Below, piece after piece: positions 25,662 to 34,114 of a DNA stretch of 64,000 nucleotides. Every line of letters starts with the position of its first letter. Positions within the stretch are counted from its first letter, which is position 1. Location of the stretch: the NCBI GenBank assembly GCA_965229785.1, contig CBDDJS010000001.1, positions 2,046,001 through 2,110,000 on the forward strand. Direction: 5' to 3'. Made by a program: the position numbers and the translations under genes. The DNA is from JAWPMT01 sp965229785 (GTDB taxonomy: Bacteria > Bacteroidota > Bacteroidia > Cytophagales > Cyclobacteriaceae). The notes below the pieces were generated by a model. That model was given only the letters and a program-made list of their open reading frames with translations, was not told the DNA's origin and did no database searches.

Positions 25662-26858
25662 ATGCCCTTGAAGAAGATCAACTCATCAATACCTTCCAGA
25701 CAATTACTACTTGCCTTCAGTCTGGTATTCATTTCATTTTCACTAATTGCCCAGGAAGAAAGTCACAAAAAGTCTTTTTGGTCCAATTTGGATTCGATCC
25801 GAGCTGCTAAAATTGAATTTGGTCAGTCACTGTTCACCCCCTTTGTAGCACCGGCATTTTCACCGGAATTAGGATTCCTTATATCAGCCGGAGGGCTATA
25901 CACGTTCAAAGTCCAAAAAGAAAATCCCATTCTGGAGCGATCTTCGATACCTTTTGCCGCAGGAATCAGTTCCAATGGATCCGTTCAATTCAATGCCCGG
26001 CTTACGCTTTACGGAAAAGATGATAAGCATCGAACATCAGGAGAGCTGTGGTTCAAAGACATGCCTGACAACTACTTCGGTGTGGGGTATGACAATGGTA
26101 AAAACACGCCGCTCTCAGACAGTACCACCACGTATCAAAGGACCTGGTTTCGTCTCTATTACAAGCTATTGACACGTTTTGGCAAATACCTTTTCTGGGG
26201 AGCAGCCCTGGATATCAACCGCACCACAGGAAAAGACCTCAATGAGTATATTCTGGCGGATCCTGATATCATCGCAACAGGAAACTTCAGTAAAAATGCA
26301 GGAGTCGGACTCTCTGTACAATACGATAGTCGTGACCTTATTGTCAATGCATATAAGGGTATTTTTCTTGATCTCAACGTCATGTTCTACGGACGATTCC
26401 TGGGTGGCCGCAGTAAATATGAGGTGATCGACCTTGATTATCGTCAATATCAGGAAGTTGGTCATCGTAAAGTATTGGCCTGGCAAATCCGCACACGGAA
26501 TGCCTTTGACGAAGTTCCATGGCCAGAGATGTCACAACTAGGAACCCCTTTCGATCTGCGTGGCTACCGTTGGGGTCGATTTCGTGACAAATCCATGCTT
26601 TTTGGTATTCTGGAGTATCGTCACATGTTTGGACGAGGTGACAGTGGTAAAAAATTTAGCCTGAAAGACCGTTCTGGATTTGTGACCTGGGTCGGCGGAG
26701 GTTCGATAGCCCCAGATCCTACTTCATACGACAAGTGGCTACCTAATTTCGGTGTAGGTTATCGCCTCGAAACTGAGCCCAGAATGAACATCAGGGTAGA
26801 TTTTGGCTTTGGTGCGGATAGTAGTTTCTTCTATATCTCTTTCAACGAAGCATTTTAA
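25662..26858 (+). CDS. BamA/D15-family outer-membrane protein
   Basis: A 398-residue outer-membrane barrel. It has a signal peptide (about 10-30, ending SLIAQ), strands typical of the bacterial surface antigen (D15) domain (AGVGLSVQYDSRDLIVNAYKG split, FDLRGYRWGRFRDKSM) and a C-terminal phenylalanine (SFNEAF). The RGYRWGRFRD motif corresponds to the conserved L6-like region of BamA-type barrels. No POTRA domains are present: the barrel starts almost directly after the signal. It is therefore not the essential BamA but a POTRA-less paralogue common in Bacteroidota. Function is unknown. It appears monocistronic. Confidence 0.85.
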   Translation: MPLKKINSSIPSRQLLLAFSLVFISFSLIAQEESHKKSFWSNLDSIRAAKIEFGQSLFTPFVAPAFSPELGFLISAGGLYTFKVQKENPILERSSIPFAAGISSNGSVQFNARLTLYGKDDKHRTSGELWFKDMPDNYFGVGYDNGKNTPLSDSTTTYQRTWFRLYYKLLTRFGKYLFWGAALDINRTTGKDLNEYILADPDIIATGNFSKNAGVGLSVQYDSRDLIVNAYKGIFLDLNVMFYGRFLGGRSKYEVIDLDYRQYQEVGHRKVLAWQIRTRNAFDEVPWPEMSQLGTPFDLRGYRWGRFRDKSMLFGILEYRHMFGRGDSGKKFSLKDRSGFVTWVGGGSIAPDPTSYDKWLPNFGVGYRLETEPRMNIRVDFGFGADSSFFYISFNEAF

Positions 26859-27026
26859 GTGATCAAGTGAGCTCAAGTAAGTATCTGTTAACTCTACATC
26901 ACTGTTGAAAGGTTAATACGTTATTAAGTTTCAGAATTTGACAATCAAGGATTATAAGGTTCTGGTGAACCACCTGAAAACTGAAATAAATAGATAGAAA
27001 CCGAGGCTAATAAAAACCTGAGTGAA

Positions 27027-27416
27027 TTACTTCTTTTTTACAAAAGATCGATCGTATTTAATGCCTCCAAAGGCATGCAGCATGATCATCCGGGATAGTC
27101 TCACATTAAACGGATAAGCAATGGCCGCAACGACCAGAACAGTAATGATATAAGTGGCAATACTGGCATTCTCTACCAGCAAACTCACGCCAACCCAGCT
27201 AGCCAGGAAGATGGCTACTGAAAAGCCGTAACTGACGTACATAGAGCCATAAAAGAAACCCGGTTCCACCTCGAATCGAAGGCCGCAAACATCGCAAGTC
27301 TCATGCATTACGTTGAATGCTCTGATTTTAGACGCGGGATATTTAAAGACTTTCCCTTCCCTGCACCTAGGGCACCTGCCGCCTAATACGGCTGATAATG
27401 CTTTCTTTTCGCTCAC
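27027..27416 (-). CDS. DUF983 family zinc-ribbon membrane protein
   Basis: A 129-residue protein. The N-terminal zinc ribbon CPRC...CDVCG (about 14-45) is followed by two TM helices (about 55-75 and 80-100). DUF983 proteins are frequently encoded beside cytochrome oxidase genes and are suspected of a role in oxidase biogenesis, though this is not proven. The start is GTG at 27416 and lies inside the preceding 90-codon gene, overlapping it by 50 bp. The pair is therefore probably translationally coupled. It is the last gene of the respiratory operon. Confidence 0.88.
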   Translation of the reverse strand: MSEKKALSAVLGGRCPRCREGKVFKYPASKIRAFNVMHETCDVCGLRFEVEPGFFYGSMYVSYGFSVAIFLASWVGVSLLVENASIATYIITVLVVAAIAYPFNVRLSRMIMLHAFGGIKYDRSFVKKK

Positions 27417-27639
27417 TTACTCTACTATGTTTGAACCACATGAATGCGACAATGCCAATCAAAATGTATGGAGTGAAAAACAGGTAAAGTATACCCATAT
27501 TAAGTCCCGCTGCGAAGGAAGTTTCTCCGGCACTCACATTATTCACTACCTGTGTTCGGCACATCGCACATTGCGCTTGAGTCAAAAAAGGCAGCAATGC
27601 TAAACAAACCAACAACCCATATTTCTTCACCGCATTCAT
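27367..27639 (-). CDS. Small exported CxxC membrane protein
   Basis: A 90-residue protein. The signal peptide (about 1-22, ending LTQAQ) is immediately followed by CAMC. A glycine-rich stretch, a single TM helix (about 45-68) and a basic tail complete it. The CxxC directly after the signal could bind a metal or be redox active at the periplasmic face. Its place between DUF420 and DUF983 in an oxidase operon suggests an assembly role. This is inference; I know of no characterised homologue. It overlaps the DUF983 gene by 50 bp in another frame. Confidence 0.75.
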   Translation of the reverse strand: MNAVKKYGLLVCLALLPFLTQAQCAMCRTQVVNNVSAGETSFAAGLNMGILYLFFTPYILIGIVAFMWFKHSRVSERKESIISRIRRQVP

Positions 27640-27654
27640 ATTGCAAAAATAAAG

Positions 27655-28236
27655 CTACAAGGGATAATATTGACTGATCATGAAGTAAACTATCACACCA
27701 GTTACCGACACATAAAGCCAAACAGGGAAAGTGAACTTTACGATCTTTTTGTGCTTCTCAATTTTCCCGGAAAGTGCGTAATAAAAGGCAAAAAGCACAA
27801 AAGGAACAACCACTATCGAAAGCAGAATATGTGAGGCCAGAAAAAATAAATAAACACTTCTGGCGCCACCCACTGCCAGCTTTTCAGCTTCGGACAACAC
27901 GCCATCAGCATTGGCGTCTCCAAATTTTACAGAACCTACGGAAGCGTGATAAATGATATAGGAAATCAGAAACAAGAAACCCAATGCCAGGCTACTGAGC
28001 ATGAACGTGCGGTGGGCAGCCACATTTCCACGCTTAACCATTACCACAGCCAATACAAGAAGTATCGCCGTTATGGAATTGATCACCGCGTTTAAATCAG
28101 GAAGAAAATAAACCCAACTTCCTGCGTTAATCTTTTGCGGTAGTAATATAAGTGCAGCTACCGCTAAAGGAATAACTACCGATATGCCGATGATAAGATT
28201 GGTATTCCGCGTATTAGTTTGAATCACTTGTTCCAT
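27655..28236 (-). CDS. DUF420 membrane protein (CtaM/YozB-like)
   Basis: A 193-residue protein with about five TM helices (near 15-33, 45-62, 75-95, 130-150 and 165-185). It contains conserved histidines in AAHRTFML and SHILLS and a cytosolic loop GDANADGVLSEAEK resembling an EF-hand (DANADGVLSE). The DUF420 family includes YozB/CtaM, which is needed for maturation of heme A oxidases in Firmicutes. Position in the oxidase operon supports the same role here. It overlaps the upstream Sco-like gene by 23 bp. The EF-hand-like loop is an unusual insertion worth noting. Confidence 0.88.
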   Translation of the reverse strand: MEQVIQTNTRNTNLIIGISVVIPLAVAALILLPQKINAGSWVYFLPDLNAVINSITAILLVLAVVMVKRGNVAAHRTFMLSSLALGFLFLISYIIYHASVGSVKFGDANADGVLSEAEKLAVGGARSVYLFFLASHILLSIVVVPFVLFAFYYALSGKIEKHKKIVKFTFPVWLYVSVTGVIVYFMISQYYPL

Positions 28237-28624
28237 TTCTTTCTGCTATTGTGTAGTACAATTCAACTTCTGTGATCAGTCGGTCAATTTCAGCAATTTC
28301 CCACAGGTATGCTCCCTTTATCTCTCCATTGGGGGTTACAAGTATGAGGTCCTTGTTTTGGAAACTGCATCCTCTGTTTTCCTTACTAATTAAATCTTTT
28401 GTGAGGCGGTTTTGTTCAATCCGATTCGATTGATTTCTAGCTTCGGTACTTGAAGGTGCAGATAGAATCATCACCGAAAGCTCCTCTGGCACACAAGACT
28501 GATCCGTGTTCCCGAGGGTTGGTAATTCGAACTCGTTGGTACCGAATAATTGCAAAAAAAGGTACCAGATTACTGGTACCCCAAATATGATAATAAGGAC
28601 AAAAGCCTTGAGTCCTTTTTGCAA
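28214..28624 (-). CDS. Reduced Sco-like membrane-anchored protein
   Basis: A 136-residue protein with one N-terminal TM anchor (about 7-25). The remainder keeps the end of an Sco1/SenC thioredoxin fold (LILVTPNGEIKGAYLWEIAEIDRLITEVELYY). The copper-binding CxxxC motif and the distal histidine are absent; only isolated cysteines (SCVPEE, NRGCSF) remain. In related operons a full Sco protein, the CuA metallochaperone, sits here, so this looks like a degenerate or repurposed Sco. The start is TTG at 28624, because a stop lies two codons upstream and no ATG is available. It overlaps DUF420 by 23 bp and follows the subunit IV gene by 11 bp. Confidence 0.7.
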   Translation of the reverse strand: MQKGLKAFVLIIIFGVPVIWYLFLQLFGTNEFELPTLGNTDQSCVPEELSVMILSAPSSTEARNQSNRIEQNRLTKDLISKENRGCSFQNKDLILVTPNGEIKGAYLWEIAEIDRLITEVELYYTIAERNGTSDSN

Positions 28625-28635
28625 TGTTTACGTGC

Positions 28636-28968
28636 TTAGAATTCCGGATAAAGTACCTGGAATATGGCTGTTCCCTGATACCACAAAATGAAGATCAGAA
28701 AAATGACGAAGGTAACTGGCAATAGAATTGACAGAATCAACGACTTCTTCTCGTGACCTAAGTGCATGAATTCTGCAACGATATAAAAAGCTTTTACGAT
28801 CGTAAGGGCGATAAAAATGAATGTTCTAGGTCCGCCAGCGGGAACAGTAAAAGCAATAAGGAACTCAATTGCCGTAACGATGGCCAAAATGGCCGCTACT
28901 TTCCAAATCTTTTTGATTTTTGCCGGATCTACCGGCTGAACGACTACTTGCGTATTTTCTTGATCCAT
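28636..28968 (-). CDS. Cytochrome c oxidase subunit IV
   Basis: A 110-residue protein with three TM helices (about 21-40, 47-67 and 78-102), the size and layout of the CyoD/COX4-type prokaryotic subunit IV. The loop motif EFMHLGHEKK is characteristic. It stabilises the oxidase core in the inner membrane. It sits 20 bp after the subunit III gene and 11 bp before the Sco-like gene in the respiratory operon. Confidence 0.9.
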   Translation of the reverse strand: MDQENTQVVVQPVDPAKIKKIWKVAAILAIVTAIEFLIAFTVPAGGPRTFIFIALTIVKAFYIVAEFMHLGHEKKSLILSILLPVTFVIFLIFILWYQGTAIFQVLYPEF

Positions 28969-28988
28969 GATCTTGATCGATTAAAAAG

Positions 28989-29738
28989 TTAAACCAGGTA
29001 AAAGAAGGTGAACACGAAAACCCATACCAGGTCTACAAAGTGCCAATAGAGTCCTACTTTCTCTACCATTTCGTAGTGTCCTCGCTTTTCTAATTTACCG
29101 ACGACCGTTTGATAGAAAATGATAAAATTGATGGCTACTCCACTGAATACGTGGAAACCGTGGAATCCTGTAATGAAGAAAAACAGTGCCGCAAAATTAC
29201 TCGGACCATACTGGTTAATGACCAGGTTGGCTCCAAAGATCACAGACCCGTCTGTCAATCTGCCTCCATCAGCAGTTCCGTGAATAAAGTGAGACCACTC
29301 CCAAGCCTGGCAGCCAAGGAAAGTCAATCCACCCACGATGGTCCAAAGCATCCATTTCTCCACACCTCTCTTATCCATTCTGTGACCTGCCTCTACTGCA
29401 AGTACCATTGTCACACTGCTTAGGATCAGTATGAAGGTCATGATTCCTACGAAAACAAGTGGCGCATGCACTCCATGCAGGAATGGCACTGCTTCAAATA
29501 CCTTTTCCGGAATTGGCCAATAATCCTGAGAAAACACAAAATCTTCAGGATTGCCTTCATAAGCCGGATGCTTGAACCGGATCATTCCGTAAGTGATCAA
29601 AAGAGCTGAAAAAGTGAACGCATCTGACAGGAGGAAAAACCACATCATCAGCTTGCCGTAGCTAGCTTTCATGGGCTCAACTCCGCCGGCCCAGAGGCCT
29701 TTCTTCGACTCGTCTACGACAACTGCAGTGCTAGACAT
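28989..29738 (-). CDS. coxC: Cytochrome c oxidase subunit III
   Basis: A 249-residue subunit with six or seven predicted TM helices. Subunit III motifs are GVHAPLVFVGI, CQAWEWSHFI, FFITGFHGFHVFSGV and YWHFVDLVWVFVF at the C-terminus. It is a heme-free subunit of the heme-copper oxidase that stabilises the proton-uptake path. A second, shorter subunit III-type gene precedes it by 15 bp, so the operon encodes two related polypeptides, a usual arrangement in Bacteroidota. Confidence 0.95.
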   Translation of the reverse strand: MSSTAVVVDESKKGLWAGGVEPMKASYGKLMMWFFLLSDAFTFSALLITYGMIRFKHPAYEGNPEDFVFSQDYWPIPEKVFEAVPFLHGVHAPLVFVGIMTFILILSSVTMVLAVEAGHRMDKRGVEKWMLWTIVGGLTFLGCQAWEWSHFIHGTADGGRLTDGSVIFGANLVINQYGPSNFAALFFFITGFHGFHVFSGVAINFIIFYQTVVGKLEKRGHYEMVEKVGLYWHFVDLVWVFVFTFFYLV

Positions 29739-29753
29739 GTTAGATTAGGAATT

Positions 29754-30335
29754 TTAATTATTCAGGATCAAAAATAAATATAAATACAACCAAAGTCCAC
29801 CGAGAAAATGCCAGTATGTAGCACAAAGCTGAATACTCAACATACTTTTTGAATGAACTTTATAGGCAAAAGCCCTTCGCAACACAATGATCAGGAAGAT
29901 CAAACCTCCCAATAGGTGCGCTACGTGCAGGCCTGTAAAAACATAAATGAACGAACCAGCTGGATTCCCAACAAAAAATACTCCCTGCTCTACCAACTCG
30001 CTCCAGGACCAATACTGTCCCACGGTAAAGGCAATTGCCAATAATCCCGTGATACCCAGTCCCAATCTGATGTTAAATAAGTGGTTACGTTTTGATGCCA
30101 GATAGGCGAAATGCATGCTCAAGCTACTCAAGACGATCAGAACTGAGGTGATCTTGAACATTTGCGGAAATTGGATCAATAACCAATCTCCTTCTGCTTT
30201 CTTCACGATGTAGGCACTACTTAAAGAGATGAATATCATGACCACCGTGACCATGAATATCCAAAGTCCAAAAAGTTTCGGATTAACGGACCTTACTCTA
30301 CCATCCTGATTCATCAATTTCGCTACATTTTCCAT
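29754..30335 (-). CDS. Heme-copper oxidase subunit III-like protein
   Basis: A 193-residue subunit III-family protein with five TM helices. Motifs are FVFTGLHVAHLLGGL (written VFTGLHVAHLLGG in the chain) and CATYWHFLGGLWLYLY at the C-terminus, matching the short CyoC-type subunit. It lies 4 bp after ctaB and 15 bp before the longer subunit III. Whether both are in one enzyme or one is regulatory or assembly-related cannot be told from sequence. Confidence 0.92.
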   Translation of the reverse strand: MENVAKLMNQDGRVRSVNPKLFGLWIFMVTVVMIFISLSSAYIVKKAEGDWLLIQFPQMFKITSVLIVLSSLSMHFAYLASKRNHLFNIRLGLGITGLLAIAFTVGQYWSWSELVEQGVFFVGNPAGSFIYVFTGLHVAHLLGGLIFLIIVLRRAFAYKVHSKSMLSIQLCATYWHFLGGLWLYLYLFLILNN

Positions 30336-30339
30336 CTCC

Positions 30340-31224
30340 TCAAATTTTATCGATCAAATAAGCAATCTGGACTACCGGTAGGTACATGAAAGAACCAAAC
30401 ATGATCCTCAACGCCGATTTTCGACTGTTATCTTTCAACAACTGGAAAGTCTGCGCGAGAAACAACACGCCGCAAACAGTAGCCACTACACCACTACCTA
30501 TTCCGGTCAAACCAAAATAACTTGGCAACAACCCTAATGGCAATAAGAACAATGTATAAACCACTATGTTAACCGCGGTGTTCAAGTCTTTTTTACCCGC
30601 CCCTGGTAACAATTTAAAACCAGCGCGTTTATAATCTTCATCTGACACCCAGGCGATAGCCCAGAAATGTGGAAACTGCCATATGAATTGGATTCCGAAT
30701 ATGATCAAGGCATCATGAGATATGAACCCCGTACTTGCTACCCATCCGATCAATGGTGGCAGTGCTCCAGGGATCGCACCTACGAATACCGCAATAGGCC
30801 CAACTCGTTTCAGAGGCGTGTAAACAAAAGCGTACAACACCAATGATATCAGCGATATTAAAACGGTCAGCGCATTCGTCGCATATGCCAATAATGCAGC
30901 TCCGGCTATGGTTAGTAAAACCGTGTAAATAACCGCTTCTGATTTACTAATTCTTTCTGTTGGCAAGGGTCGTTTTTGTGTACGACTCATAACCTTATCA
31001 TAACCAATCTCTAACAATTGGTTGATCGTGACAGAAGCACCACTGATAAAGAATCCACCAATAACAAATTGCATAAAGTGAATCCAATCTATTGGTCCAC
31101 CCGCACCTAGTATATATCCAAATGCTGAGGAAAAGGCCACAGTCATCGATAGCCTGGGTTTCAATAGCTCCCAGTAACCTGATAACTTCTCTTTCCAAAC
31201 CCAATCACGTGTTAACGAAATCAT
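30340..31224 (-). CDS. ctaB: Protoheme IX farnesyltransferase (heme O synthase)
   Basis: A 294-residue UbiA-family prenyltransferase with about nine TM helices. The first Asp-rich motif region is NQLLEIGYDKVMSRTQKRPLP and the second is VSDEDYKRAGFKLLPG. It farnesylates heme B to heme O, the first step in heme A synthesis for the aa3 oxidase encoded alongside. It overlaps ctaA by 4 bp (ATGA), indicating coupled translation. Confidence 0.96.
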   Translation of the reverse strand: MISLTRDWVWKEKLSGYWELLKPRLSMTVAFSSAFGYILGAGGPIDWIHFMQFVIGGFFISGASVTINQLLEIGYDKVMSRTQKRPLPTERISKSEAVIYTVLLTIAGAALLAYATNALTVLISLISLVLYAFVYTPLKRVGPIAVFVGAIPGALPPLIGWVASTGFISHDALIIFGIQFIWQFPHFWAIAWVSDEDYKRAGFKLLPGAGKKDLNTAVNIVVYTLFLLPLGLLPSYFGLTGIGSGVVATVCGVLFLAQTFQLLKDNSRKSALRIMFGSFMYLPVVQIAYLIDKI

Positions 31225-32252
31225 GCTTTTACAGCTTTGAAATTTGAGATCAAAGTTAAATAGTATAGCGTTCCGAATAATACCGAAGCACCCAGTAAAT
31301 GAATGGGTTGCAGCATCTTAGGAACTTCGAAGTAAGTCATGATTGCTCCACCGACCGCTTCAGAAACGATAATGCCAAGGCTGATCAACCAAAACAAACC
31401 AAAATGACTACTCAATGCCTCTATCTTGTACAATCGATATGTACCATAGATTGAGATGATCAGAATCAATAACGAAAAGGACCGGTGTACATAAAATACG
31501 ACTGGCATTTGGCTAATGAGTGAATCCCGACCCACTTCCTGAAAAAGAAGCAAATCAATGATCTCACGTACCTGTGTACCCATCAATATCTGGGGCAGAC
31601 ATAAAACGAAGATCAGAATAGATAATACATTAAACTCTTTACCAAGGTCTCGAGTCGCAGTTCTGTCAGATGATTTATAGTTGATGTAGATCAAAAACGC
31701 GACCAAAAGGAGGGCAAGAGACATGTGGAACGAAATGAATCCTGGTAACAAATTTGTTGACACGACCAACGAACCGATCCAACCCTGAAATAACACCAGG
31801 ATGAAGGCCAACACCGCCATCACAGGAACGATCGGGGTAATCCTTCGATAACTGAAGGACCAGATCATATTCGCTATGATAAAGAAACCAATCAAAACTC
31901 CAATCAGTCGGTTAATGTATTCAATCCAGGCTTTCGTGCTGCTATAATCTTCTTCTATCTGGATATTGGGATCACTGATAACCCGATTGGCTAATCCAGT
32001 AAAACCCAATCTATTCAGCATGCCTGAAAGCCTTTCGTTCTTCGCCAAACGTTTCGCCAGAAACAAATCTTTGTAATTTGCCGGAAGCTGGCTGATGTGT
32101 GTTGGAGGCGTGTAACCTCCGAAACATTTAGGCCAGTCAGGGCAGCCCATCCCAGCTTCCGTTACCCTTACAATACTACCTACAACTATTAACAGATATA
32201 CTGCAATGATGGTGTAGGTATTTATTCTACGAAAAGTACGCTTATTCAGCAT
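31221..32252 (-). CDS. ctaA: Heme A synthase (COX15/CtaA)
   Basis: A 343-residue membrane protein with eight TM helices. Conserved features are GSIVRVTEAGMGCPDWPKC with the CPDWPKC cysteine pair, EYINRLIGVLIGF, FHMSLALLL with a heme-ligand His, HRSFSLLIL and a C-terminal HLLGA. It oxidises heme O to heme A. A long first extracytoplasmic loop (about 60-110) is as in Bacteroidota homologues. It overlaps the end of coxA by 11 bp and ctaB by 4 bp. Confidence 0.95.
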   Translation of the reverse strand: MLNKRTFRRINTYTIIAVYLLIVVGSIVRVTEAGMGCPDWPKCFGGYTPPTHISQLPANYKDLFLAKRLAKNERLSGMLNRLGFTGLANRVISDPNIQIEEDYSSTKAWIEYINRLIGVLIGFFIIANMIWSFSYRRITPIVPVMAVLAFILVLFQGWIGSLVVSTNLLPGFISFHMSLALLLVAFLIYINYKSSDRTATRDLGKEFNVLSILIFVLCLPQILMGTQVREIIDLLLFQEVGRDSLISQMPVVFYVHRSFSLLILIISIYGTYRLYKIEALSSHFGLFWLISLGIIVSEAVGGAIMTYFEVPKMLQPIHLLGASVLFGTLYYLTLISNFKAVKA

Positions 32253-34104
32253 TCGCCACTTTGGGCTCCAGGTCTGTTTGTTCTTCCGCTGCTAATTCCT
32301 TTTCCTGCTCAGTATTTGATTCCATCGTTTCAGACAAAGGAATGTGTTGAGGAATGAAATCCTCGGGAGCATTTGGCTTACTGTAATCGTAAGCCCATCG
32401 GAATACTTTAGGAATCTCTCCTACCCAGTTACCGTGACCCGGGAATCTTGGAGTAGTCCACTCCAACGTATTTGACTTCCATGGGTTAGCAGGTGCCAGT
32501 TTACCACGGAATATGCTATAGAAGAAGTTGAACACAAAGATGAATTGTGCAAAGAACGTGAACACAGCCGCGATCGTTACAAACGAATTCAAATCAGTGA
32601 AAGAACTAAAAGCGTCGAAGCTTGTAAACGAATAATACCTTCTTGGGAATCCTGCGATACCGATGTAGTGTAATGGGAAGAATACCAGATAGATACCCAC
32701 AAAAGTGAACCAGAAGTGGATATAACCTAATCTATCGTCCATCATTCTACCAAACATTTTAGGGAACCAGTGATAAACGCCGGCTGCCAGTCCGAAAGCA
32801 GAAGCACTACCCATCACAAGGTGAAAGTGTGCAACCACGAAATAAGTATCGTGGAGGTTGATATCAATAGCAGAGTTACCCAGGAAAATACCTGTCAATC
32901 CTCCGGAGATAAAGAAGGATACCAATCCAATGGAGAACAACATCGCAGGCGTAAATACGATATTACCTTTCCACAGGGTGGTGATATAGTTAAATGCTTT
33001 TACCGCTGAAGGTACCGCGATGATCAACGTCAGGAACATGAATACTGATCCCAGGAACGGGTTCATTCCTGATACGAACATGTGATGTGCCCATACGATG
33101 AAGGACAAAAAGGCGATCGCCAACATTGAACCAATCATTGCACGATAACCGAAAATAGGCTTTCGCGAATTTGTGGCAATAATTTCTGAAGTAATCCCGA
33201 GGGCAGGAAGTAATACGATGTATACTTCTGGGTGACCAAGGAACCAGAACAAGTGTTGGTACAGGATCGGGCTACCACCAGTATGGGGCAACGCTTCTCC
33301 TCCAATATAGATATCTGACAAGTAGAAGCTTGTACCAAATGATCTGTCAAACACAAGCAACAAAGCAGCTGCGAATAAAACCGGGAATGATAATACCCCG
33401 ATAACCGCTGTAATGAAGAATGCCCAGATCGTCAGAGGTAGTCTGCTAAACGTCATACCCTCTGTTCTCAGGTTAATTACGGTAGTGATGTAATTGATCC
33501 CCCCTAATAATGAGGAGGCGATAAAGAACACCATAGACACCAACCAAAGGGTCATACCTGCGGCTGATCCTTGAATTGCCTGAGGTAAAGCACTTAATGG
33601 AGGATAAACCGTCCAACCTCCAGCAGCCGGGCCTGTTTCAATGAACAAAGAAACGAACATGATCACACTGGATAAGAAGAAGAACCAGTAAGACAACATA
33701 TTCATGAATCCTGAGGCCATGTCCCTTGCTCCAATTTGCAATGGGATCAGGAAATTACTGAAAGTACCACTCAATCCGGCTGTCAATACAAAGAATACCA
33801 TGATGGTACCATGCATAGTAACTAAGGCCAGGTAAAATTCACTATCCAGTTTTCCTGCTGGTGTGATCCACTTACCAAGGATTGGACGAAGCCATTCCAT
33901 GTCCATATTAGGAAATCCTAGCTGCAATCTAAAGATCACAGAAAGTGCCACTCCAATTACCGCCCACGCAATACCTGTGATAAGGAACTGCTTAGCGATG
34001 GTTTTGTGGTCAGTGGAAAAGATGTATTTGCTTACGAAACCTTGCTCATGATGCTCATCGTGGTGATCATCATGTCCTGCAGCAGCGTTATGAACTTCTG
34101 ACAT
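32242..34104 (-). CDS. coxA: Cytochrome c oxidase subunit I (A1-type)
   Basis: A 620-residue catalytic subunit with 12 or more TM helices. Heme a ligands are His98 and His428, and the heme a3 ligand is His426. CuB is bound by His291, His340 and His341, with the cross-linked Tyr295 in GHPEVYI. Glu293 in that motif marks the A1 family with a D-channel glutamate. The enzyme reduces O2 to water and pumps protons. The N-terminus is His/Asp-rich (HDDHHDEHHE), and a C-terminal acidic tail of about 60 residues (EQEKELAAEEQTDLEPK) goes beyond the core. It lies 10 bp after coxB. Confidence 0.98.
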   Translation of the reverse strand: MSEVHNAAAGHDDHHDEHHEQGFVSKYIFSTDHKTIAKQFLITGIAWAVIGVALSVIFRLQLGFPNMDMEWLRPILGKWITPAGKLDSEFYLALVTMHGTIMVFFVLTAGLSGTFSNFLIPLQIGARDMASGFMNMLSYWFFFLSSVIMFVSLFIETGPAAGGWTVYPPLSALPQAIQGSAAGMTLWLVSMVFFIASSLLGGINYITTVINLRTEGMTFSRLPLTIWAFFITAVIGVLSFPVLFAAALLLVFDRSFGTSFYLSDIYIGGEALPHTGGSPILYQHLFWFLGHPEVYIVLLPALGITSEIIATNSRKPIFGYRAMIGSMLAIAFLSFIVWAHHMFVSGMNPFLGSVFMFLTLIIAVPSAVKAFNYITTLWKGNIVFTPAMLFSIGLVSFFISGGLTGIFLGNSAIDINLHDTYFVVAHFHLVMGSASAFGLAAGVYHWFPKMFGRMMDDRLGYIHFWFTFVGIYLVFFPLHYIGIAGFPRRYYSFTSFDAFSSFTDLNSFVTIAAVFTFFAQFIFVFNFFYSIFRGKLAPANPWKSNTLEWTTPRFPGHGNWVGEIPKVFRWAYDYSKPNAPEDFIPQHIPLSETMESNTEQEKELAAEEQTDLEPKVANAE

Positions 34105-34114
34105 CTGTTTTTTT

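Noticed and set aside
26859..27026. Short hairpin GGTTC/GAACC between the D15 barrel and DUF983
   Set aside because: No T-run on either strand and only five base pairs.
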